DNA of 64,000 nucleotides from DASRDU01 sp046331565 (GTDB lineage Bacteria > Acidobacteriota > Blastocatellia > RBC074). The stretch's first letter is position 1. Every line of letters begins with the position of its first letter. The DNA lies in the NCBI GenBank assembly GCA_046331565.1, contig JAXLQP010000002.1, positions 1,302,001 to 1,366,000 on the forward strand. Reading direction: 5' to 3'. Below the pieces are notes generated by a model. The model searched no databases. It was not told the DNA's origin and was given only the letters and a program-made list of their open reading frames with translations. Below, one piece after another: positions 12,683-20,274 of this stretch. The position numbers were made by a program, and so were the translations under genes.

Positions 12683-13678
12683 ATGCACATCTCACGCCAA
12701 TTCACACACATTCTGCTGGCGCTCTGTGCGCTGATGATTGCCTCACAGATGGCCTTTGCCGCTGATCCGGGCCTGGTCTATCCGGCGGGTTCCGAACTCA
12801 GCGACCAGAAGGCCGGCTCGGTGCTGGTTTACAACATCTACAGTTCCAGCATCTCCACGCCAAACCTTCAGAACACACGCATCAACATCACCAATTCGAA
12901 TCAGAACTCAGCCGCCTTTGTACATCTCTTTTTTGTGGATGGCTCAACGTGTGGCGTGGCTGATTCGCTGATCTGTCTGACGGCAAACCAGACGATGAGT
13001 TTTTACGCTTCGGACTTCGATCCCGGAGTGACCGGATACATTGTGGCGGTGGCGACGAACGGAACCACCGGCTGTCCGGTCAATTTCAACTTCCTGATTG
13101 GCAGCGAATATGTCAAGTTTGCTTCCGGTCATGACGCCAGGCTGAACGCCGAAGCCATCGCCGCAGTCGCGGACACGCCAGCGGCCTGCGATGCCAATAC
13201 GGTCACGGCCACGCTCGCCTTTGACGGAGTCAGTTATAACCGGCTGCCGCGCGTGCTGGCGGTGGACAGCATTCCTGACCGCGCCAGCGGCAACGACACA
13301 CTGCTGATCGTCAACCGCATTGGCGGCAGCCTGCTGACCAGCGCTTCCGTCATCGGCCCGGTTTTTGGCCTGCTTTACGATGAGCTGGAACGTCCGGCCA
13401 GCTTCAATTTCTCTGCCTTTGTCTGTCAGTTTCGTTCCTCGCTCTCGAATAACTTCCCGCGCACGACGCCGCGTTTCGAGACCATCATTCCGGCAGGCGC
13501 GAGCGGCTGGATGAAGTTCTGGGGAACGAGCGATGTCGGGGTGCTCGGCTCCGTCATCAATTTCAACCCGAACCGGGGCACCTCGGCGCAGGCCTTCAAC
13601 GGCGGCAGCAACCTGCACAAGCTGACGCTGTCAGCCGCCGGATCGCTGACTATTCCGGTCTTCCCGCCGTCCTGCTGA
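12683..13678 (+). CDS. secreted protein of unknown function
   Basis: A 331-residue protein with a clear Sec signal peptide (LLALCALMIASQMAFAA, cleavage near residue 26). The rest is Ser/Thr/Asn-rich and beta-like: VYPAGSELSDQKAGSVLVYNIYSS, then a possible adhesion-like fold (RINITNSNQNSAAFVHLFFVDG). Six or so Cys are scattered and could form disulfides. It ends in PVFPPSC. I recognise no enzyme motif. AAGGAGAAATGGT precedes the ATG. A long leader with its own promoter drives it, and a hairpin with a T-run follows, so it looks monocistronic. Confidence 0.75.
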   Translation: MHISRQFTHILLALCALMIASQMAFAADPGLVYPAGSELSDQKAGSVLVYNIYSSSISTPNLQNTRINITNSNQNSAAFVHLFFVDGSTCGVADSLICLTANQTMSFYASDFDPGVTGYIVAVATNGTTGCPVNFNFLIGSEYVKFASGHDARLNAEAIAAVADTPAACDANTVTATLAFDGVSYNRLPRVLAVDSIPDRASGNDTLLIVNRIGGSLLTSASVIGPVFGLLYDELERPASFNFSAFVCQFRSSLSNNFPRTTPRFETIIPAGASGWMKFWGTSDVGVLGSVINFNPNRGTSAQAFNGGSNLHKLTLSAAGSLTIPVFPPSC

Positions 13679-13726
13679 CCGCGCAACCAGTAAGCGGCTG
13701 ACAGCACAGAGCCTCACCCCACAACT

Positions 13727-13775
13727 GACGAAGCGGGTCGGAATCGCTGCCGGATTCCGGCCTGCCTCGTCTTTT
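13727..13775 (+). terminator. intrinsic terminator after the secreted-protein gene
   Basis: A 19-base stem, 13727-13745 (GACGAAGCGGGTCGGAATC), pairs with 13753-13771 (one A-C mismatch, two G-U pairs), with a 7-base loop and a TTTT run at 13772-13775. Confidence 0.6.
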
Positions 13776-13821
13776 CCATTTCCCTTTCAGAGAAACCTCA
13801 CGCCGCCGACATTACCGCCGC

Positions 13822-13851
13822 TTGTCATGCTCTCAGCGTGGTTGTTAGTAT
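13822..13851 (+). promoter_or_regulatory. candidate promoter of ubiD
   Basis: TTGTCA (13822-13827), 18-base spacer, TAGTAT (13846-13851), 39 bases ahead of the ubiD ATG. Box match is 5/6 and 4/6. Confidence 0.45.
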
Positions 13852-13890
13852 CTCCGCTCATTCAACCAACCTTGTCCGGCGGAGAATCAC

Positions 13891-15339
13891 ATGGCTTACG
13901 AAGACCTGCGCGAATTCATCAAAGTTCTTGAGAAAAACCGCGAACTCAGACGCATCAGCGTGCCCGTTTCGAGCGATCAGGAAATTACCGAAATCACTGA
14001 CCGCGTCAGCAAACAGGGCGGCCCTGCGCTGCTTTTTGAAAACGTGGATGATGGCCGCATTCCTGTGCTCATCAATGCGCTCGGCAGCCCGCGCCGTATG
14101 GCGCTCGCGCTTGAAGTCAGTCACGTTGACGAGGTGGCTGCGCGCCTGACCGAATGGCTCGATTTCAAATCTCCGACCGGGCTGCTTGAAAAGGTAAAGA
14201 TGCTGCCGAAGCTGGCTGAACTCGGCAAATACTTTCCGAAAGTTGTGAAGTCAGGCCGTTGTCAGGAAGTCATCAAACGATCAGGCGAGTTTTCACTGTT
14301 CGACTTTCCGATTCTGAAATGCTGGGAATCCGACGGCGGGCGGTTCATTACTTTGCCGATGGTTTTTACGCGCAATCCGCGCACCGGCGCGCGCAATTGC
14401 GGGATGTATCGCATGCAGGTTTACGATGAACAGACCACCGGCATGCACTGGCAGATTCACAAGCACGGCGCAGCGCATCACCGCGATCAGGAAAAACGCG
14501 GCGCGCAGAAAATGGAAGTCGCCGTCGCCATCGGTGCCGAACCGATCACGACCTTTGCCGCCACGTTGCCGCTGCCTGATGATCTTGACGAAATGATCTT
14601 TGCCAGCTTTCTGCGCGAAAAGCCGATTGAGATGGTCAAATGCGTTTCGGTTGATCTGGAAGTTCCCGCCAGTGCCGAGATCGTGCTGGAAGGTTATGTT
14701 GATCCGTCAGAGCGCCGCATCGAAGGCCCGTTCGGCGATCACACAGGTTTCTATACACTCGAAGAACCTTATCCTGTCTTTCACGTCACGACCGTCACGC
14801 ATCGCAAAAATCCGATCTATCAGACGACGATTGTCGGACGCCCGCCGATGGAAGACTGCTGGATGGGCTGGGCCATCACGCGCATCACGCTGCCGGTGCT
14901 CAAACGTCAGTTTCCTGAAATCGTGGATATGTGTACGCCCTTTGAAGGCGTCTTCCACAACCTGATGCTGATTTCGATTCGCAAACAGTATCCCGGCCAC
15001 GCCCGCAAAATCATGAACGCCATCTGGGGCCTCGGCCAGGCGATGTTCACGAAATGCATTGTCGTCGTGGATGAAGATGTTGACGTGCAGAATTACTCTG
15101 AAGTCGTCTGGAAAGTCCTCAACAACATTGACCCTGAACGCGACATTCAGTTCACACTCGGCCCGGTTGACGTGCTCGATCACGCCGCAAGGCAAACCGG
15201 CTTCGGTTCCAAGATGGGCATTGACGGCACGCGCAAATGGAAGAACGAAGGCTTCGAGCGCCGATGGCCGCGTGAAAATCAGACGAGCAGTGAAGTGAAG
15301 AGAATCGTGGACGAGAAGTGGAAGAAGCTGGGTTTGTAG
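13891..15339 (+). CDS. ubiD: UbiD family decarboxylase
   Basis: A 482-residue prenyl-FMN-dependent decarboxylase. The family order is clear: GGPALLFENV, SGEFSLFDFPILKCWESDGGRFITLPMV, MHWQIHKHGAAHHRDQ, then EIVLEGYVDPSERRIEGPFGDHTGFY (the conserved Glu/Arg catalytic stretch), and VVDEDVDVQNYSEVVWKV near the C-terminus. Substrate could be 4-hydroxybenzoate-type or menaquinone-pathway intermediates; acidobacteria use menaquinone. No ubiX flavin prenyltransferase is seen in the window. The last 21 codons, including the stop, are repeated 1.4 kb downstream beyond the GHKL/DUF4325 pair. The current gene end may therefore be element-derived. Confidence 0.93.
   Translation: MAYEDLREFIKVLEKNRELRRISVPVSSDQEITEITDRVSKQGGPALLFENVDDGRIPVLINALGSPRRMALALEVSHVDEVAARLTEWLDFKSPTGLLEKVKMLPKLAELGKYFPKVVKSGRCQEVIKRSGEFSLFDFPILKCWESDGGRFITLPMVFTRNPRTGARNCGMYRMQVYDEQTTGMHWQIHKHGAAHHRDQEKRGAQKMEVAVAIGAEPITTFAATLPLPDDLDEMIFASFLREKPIEMVKCVSVDLEVPASAEIVLEGYVDPSERRIEGPFGDHTGFYTLEEPYPVFHVTTVTHRKNPIYQTTIVGRPPMEDCWMGWAITRITLPVLKRQFPEIVDMCTPFEGVFHNLMLISIRKQYPGHARKIMNAIWGLGQAMFTKCIVVVDEDVDVQNYSEVVWKVLNNIDPERDIQFTLGPVDVLDHAARQTGFGSKMGIDGTRKWKNEGFERRWPRENQTSSEVKRIVDEKWKKLGL
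15277..15339 (+). repeat. ubiD 3'-end repeat, copy 1 (in the gene)
   Basis: The last 20 codons plus stop of ubiD, 63 bases. It matches 16723-16785 at 57 of 63 positions, and the core 15301-15333 (33 bases) is identical. It forms the left border of the GHKL/DUF4325 cassette. Confidence 0.9.
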
Positions 15340-15357
15340 CGCCTTCAACCGCAGGCT

Positions 15358-15669
15358 TCAGGCCGACTTCACTGTCGGGAATCCACCCAGAGAATAATCC
15401 ACCACCAGTTCGATTACACTCTGAAGCTGAGGTGAGCAGTTTTTGAATTCAACTTTATCCAGAAAACTCTCCTGATACTTGTTCAGCGCCTCACCGATCA
15501 GAGCATGAATGAAGGATTGTGTTGCATAGCGGACAGCCGCGAAGTCAATAACAACCTCTTCACCTCTGTCGAGCGCCGGAATCAATATTTCCCGGCGAAT
15601 CTGGCTGGCATAATCCTTATTCTCGGCGAAGCCCTTTACGCCTGAGTCCAATTCTATTTTTCTGATCAT
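15358..15669 (-). CDS. DUF4325 / STAS-like protein
   Basis: Starting at ATG 15669 gives 103 residues and a 4-base ATGA overlap with the ATPase stop. An earlier in-frame start at 15726 would lie inside that gene. The product shows EEVVIDFAAVRYATQSFIHALIGEAL, which fits the STAS-like DUF4325 fold: a strand, then a serine-bearing helix start as in anti-sigma antagonists. In SpoIIAA-type systems such a serine is phosphorylated by a GHKL kinase; here S/T in ATQSF are candidates. With the ATPase it probably forms a two-protein regulatory switch. The target is unknown. Confidence 0.75.
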   Translation of the reverse strand: MIRKIELDSGVKGFAENKDYASQIRREILIPALDRGEEVVIDFAAVRYATQSFIHALIGEALNKYQESFLDKVEFKNCSPQLQSVIELVVDYSLGGFPTVKSA

Positions 15670-16649
15670 GTGAACCTGATCTTTCTGGCTGAAGAAATTC
15701 TTTCGGGCATTCTCTGTCTGACCCACTGAAAGAATTCCTGAAAATCAGCGATCTTTTCCGTGCAAATTTCCAGTGCCACGATGGTTCCCTGCCATTTGGA
15801 GGGGAACTGCCATAAATCATGGCGCGGTTCGTCGAAAGGATCAATGTAAAGAGCACTCTCGTCGTCCGCCGTTCTGGCTCTTCTTAATCTGTAACCGGCA
15901 TCACCTGAAACCAGCAGAAAATACCCGCCAGTTCCTTTGGCAATGCATCTGGTGATGAACAAGCCTGCCCCGGCATTTTCCGGAATCCCATACAGACCTT
16001 TTAAAGCTCCTGTGATGCCAGGTCTCATGGCCAGCCCCAGGGCGATCTGGTCACTGTAAAATGCATCAGGATGGGCGTGACCGAGGTGTTCCGCAATGCC
16101 TCGTCCACAGTCTGCGACTGCGATTGTCACTCGGTGCGGCGTCGTTTTGGTATAGCGGTGAGCGCAAACAAAGGCTCCTTCGCCTGACCCGGAATGTTCC
16201 AGTACATTTCTCAGCAGTTCGCTGACGCAATATTGAACCGCTGCAAGGCTGTCAGGATCCCGGTCCAGATGCAGCAACGCCGAGATGTTAGCAATTACGG
16301 CTGTAAGTTGATGCTGATTTCTCACCTGACTCAGTGGCATGAAACGCCCGGCTTCCTCGTGTTCGGAAATTCCCGGCTCATAATCAACGCCGAGATGCTG
16401 AAACAGCTTCATGCGCGCAGCATAGTTGGCTCGACGACCTGGGTTCTTCACCTCAATTTTCAATCCTTGCCGCTGGCACCAACCGCCCCACGCGGCAATC
16501 ATTGAAAGCGACATCGGATCAAAATGCATCCACCTCGAATCAAGCTCAATAACGGCTTTGGTTCTTCTCCCGGTAAAAGGGCTGTTCAGTGAGAAAAAGT
16601 GATGAGCGGAATGGATAAAGGCATTGGTTGGAACGATCATTTTCAGCAT
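15666..16649 (-). CDS. GHKL-type ATP-binding protein with STAS-like N-terminal region
   Basis: A 327-residue protein. Residues 33-70 (IELDSRWMHFDPMSLSMIAAWGGWCQ...) look like a STAS-type strand-helix unit. The HATPase domain has the N box SELLRNVLEHS (143-153, with N148), G1 box ADCGRGI (179-185) and a G2-like NAGAGLFIT (225-233). No phospho-acceptor His dimerisation domain is seen, so it is closer to anti-sigma kinases (SpoIIAB/RsbW) than to a sensor kinase. It is translated with the DUF4325 gene through a 4-base overlap. The pair sits alone between duplicated ubiD tails. A role in phage response or stress switching is possible but not shown. Confidence 0.8.
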   Translation of the reverse strand: MLKMIVPTNAFIHSAHHFFSLNSPFTGRRTKAVIELDSRWMHFDPMSLSMIAAWGGWCQRQGLKIEVKNPGRRANYAARMKLFQHLGVDYEPGISEHEEAGRFMPLSQVRNQHQLTAVIANISALLHLDRDPDSLAAVQYCVSELLRNVLEHSGSGEGAFVCAHRYTKTTPHRVTIAVADCGRGIAEHLGHAHPDAFYSDQIALGLAMRPGITGALKGLYGIPENAGAGLFITRCIAKGTGGYFLLVSGDAGYRLRRARTADDESALYIDPFDEPRHDLWQFPSKWQGTIVALEICTEKIADFQEFFQWVRQRMPERISSARKIRFT

Positions 16650-16722
16650 AGCTACATCCTGACGCGTTCCCGTTTTATTGGGTGTCGCTGACTACAACTG
16701 AACTGCCTGTCAGCCAGGATAA

Positions 16723-16785
16723 AACCAGACGAGCGCTGAAGTCAAAAGAATCGTGGACGAGAAGTGGAAGAAGCTGGGTCTGTAG
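16723..16785 (+). repeat. ubiD 3'-end repeat, copy 2 (orphan)
   Basis: 63 bases that still read as NQTSAEVKRIVDEKWKKLGL plus stop, against NQTSSEVK... in ubiD. Of six base differences, four sit in synonymous codons and two make the single S-to-A change. This pattern suggests the tail evolved as coding sequence in some ubiD before being orphaned. No ubiD sequence lies upstream of it. Confidence 0.9.
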
Positions 16786-16886
16786 GCAGAATGGAACGCG
16801 GATTGAACTGATGCGGCGGATTCATACGGATAAGAATCTGATCTGTATAAATCTGTCGCATCTGTCCGATCCGCGTTCCATTCTGC
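16786..16886. repeat. 18-bp perfect inverted repeat around a 65-base spacer
   Basis: GCAGAATGGAACGCGGAT (16786-16803) is the exact reverse complement of 16869-16886. It begins one base after the orphan ubiD stop and ends 6 bases before the propeller-protein stop, so it lies between two converging transcripts. It may be a dispersed palindromic element or a bidirectional end signal. No T-run follows. Confidence 0.8.
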
Positions 16887-16892
16887 TTTGTC

Positions 16893-19800
16893 TCACTTGC
16901 TGATGGTCTGCACCGGCTTCTGCATTGACGGGTAGACGCTCGATTCGGCCATCTGCTTGTAAAGCGCAGGCAGGCCGCTGATCAGGGCGTTGGCTTCGTC
17001 AATCGCCTGATTCAGTCTGGTCTGCATCTCGCCCGTCATCCGCATCTGCGTTTCGGTCGGCAGCGAGGTTGAAGCCATCACGCCGCCTTTCAGCCCCGGC
17101 AACTGGAAGCGGACGTTTTCGAGACGGCTGAAATCGCCGCTCGCAAAGACTTCAGGGCCGATGCCGATGCCGAATTTCATCTTCACCGGATTCAGCTTCT
17201 TGGCGAAATCCTCAATTGCCGATTTGATTGATGCAGGCAGGTTCGGATTATCCTTCGCCATCTTTTCGAGCATCGTCACCTGTTCGTTCAGCAGAGTGAT
17301 TGAAGCAATCGCTTCGTTCAGTTTGCGGTGCATCTGATGCAGCGACATTGAGGCGTCGTAAAGTTTGCGGCGGTCAGCGTCGGCAAGCTGAATTTCAGGA
17401 TCGCCATTCACCGTGAACGTACTGGCTCCGGCTTCGCGGCCATCAACTGTCAGCGTGACCTTGTACGTGCCGGGCAGCACATACGGCCCCTGTGAACCGC
17501 CGCCGAAAAAGCCTCCGCCACCTCCGCCCTGTTGCTGTCCGGGCAGCGGCGGCAGCGGTTCGACGCGCAAATCCCACACCACCGAATTGAAGCCCGCTTC
17601 GGTCTTGCCCTTCACCTTGTCGCCGGAATATTCGCGCACGACTGCGCCGCTCTGATCGGTCACTTTCAATGACAGATTCTTTGCGGCGGCTTTCAGATGA
17701 TAGGTGAATGCCGCGCCTTCGTCGGGATTTTTGCCGAGGAATTTCAGGTCGCCTTCAAATTCGCGCATGCGTTCACTCGACGGGCGGCGCTGTGTGGCCG
17801 GGCGCGGCTCGAAAAGATATGCATCCGCGCTCTGTGCTTTCGCAAACTGCTGGAACGGCGTCAGGTCATCGAGAATCCAGACGCTGCGCCCGTGTGTGGC
17901 GAGCAGCATGGCGTTGTCGCGCGGGTGCAGCGTGATTTCATAAACCGGCACGGTCGGCAGGTTCGCTTTCACGCGCGTCCACGATTTGCCGCGATCCATC
18001 GTGACGAACAGGCCGCTTTCAGTGCCGAGATAAAGCACGTCAGGGTTTTTCAAATCTTCAGTGATCGTGCGCACCACCTGACCTTTGGGCAGATTGCTCG
18101 CAAGCGAACGCCACGTTTCGCCGTAATCGGTGCTGACGTAAACGTAAGTGCCGAATTCATTCAAACGATGGCCATCGAACGTGGCGTACACGGTCGCTTC
18201 ATCAAAGCGCGACGGCGCGACACGCGAAACGTAAGTGTTCGGCGGCAGGCCCGGCACTTTTGCAGTGACGTTCTTCCAGCTTGCGCCATCATCACGCGAC
18301 ACGCTCAGCACGCCGTCATCCGAACCGGCGTAATACAACCCGGCTTTCTTCGGTGATTCAGCAAACGTGACCAGGTTGCCGTAGCTGCTGACGCCGTCGT
18401 GTTTGGCGAGCGTAATGTCCTTGCCTTTGGCTCCCATCAGTTCGAGCGTTTCGCGGTCGGTGTTTGTGGTCAGGTCAGGGCTGATCGCCTTCCACGAATG
18501 GCCGCGATCAGTTGATTTGAAAACGCGATTGGCCGCGACAAAGATCGTCGCCGGATTGTGCGGCGACACCAGAATCGGCGTGTCCCAGTTCCAGCGGTAC
18601 GGCTTTTCACCGGCGGGCGGTTCGGGGCGAATGGTCTTGCGTTCGTTGGTGGTCAGGTCAATGCGGCTCATCCGGCCATCCTGCGATTCGGCGTACAGAA
18701 TGCGATGATCGCCCGGATCAATCTGCGCGACGAAACCATCGCCGCCACTGATCACGAACCAGTCATCGTTGCCGATGCCGTCAACATTGCGCACGGCGCT
18801 CGGCCCGCACCAGGTGTTGTTGTCCTGCAACCCGCCGCAAACCAGATACGGCGAACGCAGGTCGTAAGCGACGTGATAAAACTGGCCGATGGGCATGTTG
18901 CTCAGCCAGACGTAGGTTTTGCTCTTGTCGTAAGAGATGCCCACGCCGCCATCGCCGCCAATCATCGTGTGATTTGAATTGTTCGGGTCAATCCACATCG
19001 CGTGAAAGTCAACGTGAATCTTTTTGGCGCCGTCGGCCTTGAAGGTTTTGCCGTAATCGTCGGAGTAATGAAGCTGCACGCCGAGGACGTAAATGCGATG
19101 GTCATCATTCGGGTCAATGCGAATCTGACTGAAATACATCGGGCGCGGGTTGGTGTCGCTCATCTTCGTCCACGTTGCGCCCGCGTCTTCAGAGCGATAA
19201 ACGCCGCTCTGCTTCGCGTGTTCGATGCGGGCATAAACGATGTTCGGGTCTTTGCGGTAAACATCCATGCCGATGCGGCCCATCGGGCCTTCGGGCAGAC
19301 CTTTTGTCAGCTTCGTCCAGGTTCTTCCGGCGTCGGTTGATTTGTAAATCGCGCTGCCAGGGCCGCCGCCATTCATGCCCCACGTTGCGCGGCGGCGCTG
19401 ATAGGTCGCGGCGTAAAGTACCTTGTTGTTGGCCGGATCCATCACGAGTTCCGTCGCGCCGGTGTTTTCATCGGTCTGAAGCACATTCGTCCAGGTCTGG
19501 CCGCCATCGGTGGTTTTGAAAACTCCGCGCTGCCCGCCCGGCCCCCACAGGCTGCCGAGGGCGGCGACATAGACCACGTCGTAATCAACCGGATCAACGA
19601 TGATGCGGGCAATCTGCTTCGATTCGGCCAGGCCCATGTTCTTCCACGTTTTGCCGCCGTCGGTGGATTTATAAACGCCATCGCCCCACGATGAACTCTG
19701 ACGATTGTTGTTTTCGCCCGTGCCGACCCAGACCAGATTCGGATCGTTCGGCGCGATGGCCACGTCACCGATTGACGAAGTCGGCTGATCGTCAAAGACC

Positions 19801-20069
19801 GGCTCGAACGTGGTTCCGTTGTTGACGGTCTTCCACAAACCGCCGGTCGCGGTGGCGACATAAAAGATGGCCGGGTTTTTCTCAAAGACGGCGAAATCGT
19901 CAATGCGGCCACCGGCAGAAGCGGGGCCGATTTCACGAAAGCTCAGCCCGTCAAAAGGTGCGGTCGGTTTCTTCGATCCGTTCTGGCCGAAGCTGCTGAA
20001 ACTGAAACAGGCAAGCAGCAGCGCAAGGGTTGATAACCAGATGATCTGACTGCGGCGACTGGGGTTCAT
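16893..20069 (-). CDS. sortilin/VPS10-type beta-propeller protein (BNR-repeat 'glycosyl hydrolase')
   Basis: A 1058-residue exported protein with a signal peptide ending near residue 29 (ACFSFSSFGQ). The body carries many BNR/Asp-box units of the form STDGGKTW, TTDGGQTW, STDAGRTW, SEDAGATW, SRDDGASW, STDYGETW, MDRGKSW, as in sortilin-like ten-bladed propellers. The C-terminal third holds a beta domain with a Gly-rich stretch (QQQGGGGGGFFGGGSQGP) and a helical end (LNEAIASITLLNEQVTMLEKMAKD). Annotation pipelines call these glycosyl hydrolases, but no catalytic residues are evident. Likely secreted or surface-bound, perhaps in polymer or peptide handling. The ATG at 20069 has GGGAGG (minus strand) ahead of it. 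Confidence 0.85.
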   Translation of the reverse strand: MNPSRRSQIIWLSTLALLLACFSFSSFGQNGSKKPTAPFDGLSFREIGPASAGGRIDDFAVFEKNPAIFYVATATGGLWKTVNNGTTFEPVFDDQPTSSIGDVAIAPNDPNLVWVGTGENNNRQSSSWGDGVYKSTDGGKTWKNMGLAESKQIARIIVDPVDYDVVYVAALGSLWGPGGQRGVFKTTDGGQTWTNVLQTDENTGATELVMDPANNKVLYAATYQRRRATWGMNGGGPGSAIYKSTDAGRTWTKLTKGLPEGPMGRIGMDVYRKDPNIVYARIEHAKQSGVYRSEDAGATWTKMSDTNPRPMYFSQIRIDPNDDHRIYVLGVQLHYSDDYGKTFKADGAKKIHVDFHAMWIDPNNSNHTMIGGDGGVGISYDKSKTYVWLSNMPIGQFYHVAYDLRSPYLVCGGLQDNNTWCGPSAVRNVDGIGNDDWFVISGGDGFVAQIDPGDHRILYAESQDGRMSRIDLTTNERKTIRPEPPAGEKPYRWNWDTPILVSPHNPATIFVAANRVFKSTDRGHSWKAISPDLTTNTDRETLELMGAKGKDITLAKHDGVSSYGNLVTFAESPKKAGLYYAGSDDGVLSVSRDDGASWKNVTAKVPGLPPNTYVSRVAPSRFDEATVYATFDGHRLNEFGTYVYVSTDYGETWRSLASNLPKGQVVRTITEDLKNPDVLYLGTESGLFVTMDRGKSWTRVKANLPTVPVYEITLHPRDNAMLLATHGRSVWILDDLTPFQQFAKAQSADAYLFEPRPATQRRPSSERMREFEGDLKFLGKNPDEGAAFTYHLKAAAKNLSLKVTDQSGAVVREYSGDKVKGKTEAGFNSVVWDLRVEPLPPLPGQQQGGGGGGFFGGGSQGPYVLPGTYKVTLTVDGREAGASTFTVNGDPEIQLADADRRKLYDASMSLHQMHRKLNEAIASITLLNEQVTMLEKMAKDNPNLPASIKSAIEDFAKKLNPVKMKFGIGIGPEVFASGDFSRLENVRFQLPGLKGGVMASTSLPTETQMRMTGEMQTRLNQAIDEANALISGLPALYKQMAESSVYPSMQKPVQTISK

Positions 20070-20089
20070 TATGTTCCTCCCTTGAAATT

Positions 20090-20171
20090 GTCCGACAGGC
20101 TGATGAGCTTGTCGTGGTTTTCAAAATGGCTGGTAACAGGGTTCACGACAGGCTCATCAGCTTGTCGGACA
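20090..20171. repeat. inverted repeat upstream of the propeller gene
   Basis: 28-base arms, 20090-20117 and 20144-20171, match in inverted orientation with two mismatches. Each arm is itself partly palindromic (GACAGGCTGATGAGCTTGTC). The core TGTCCGACA(A/G)GCTG also occurs in the outer arm of the nested palindrome at 47868. It lies between the membrane glycosyltransferase and the propeller gene, just upstream of the latter's start. Confidence 0.8.
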
Positions 20172-20274
20172 CAGGTGTTGTGAACTGGTAATGCTTGTTT
20201 TCTGCGGAATGATGACGCAGGGTCTTTTATCTCACTACAGGTTCGCAATTCAACCTGCGGCGGGTTTTGCCCGC

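Larger units (their letters stand above)
15340..16722. mobile_element. candidate integrated cassette flanked by ubiD 3'-end repeats
   Basis: About 1.38 kb between the two ubiD tails, holding only a GHKL ATPase gene and a DUF4325 gene on the minus strand. The DNA is AT-richer than the neighbouring housekeeping genes. No integrase, transposase or resolvase is encoded. The layout resembles an element that inserts at a gene end and rebuilds it: copy 1 completes ubiD and copy 2 is left beyond the insert. Recombination with a divergent relative is an alternative. Confidence 0.5.

Noticed and set aside
16723..16785. Remnant of a second full ubiD gene
   Set aside because: No ubiD-like coding sequence is found upstream of the orphan tail on the plus strand; only the last 21 codons are present.
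16786..16886. Insertion-sequence ends
   Set aside because: The repeat encloses only 65 bases without a reading frame or transposase.
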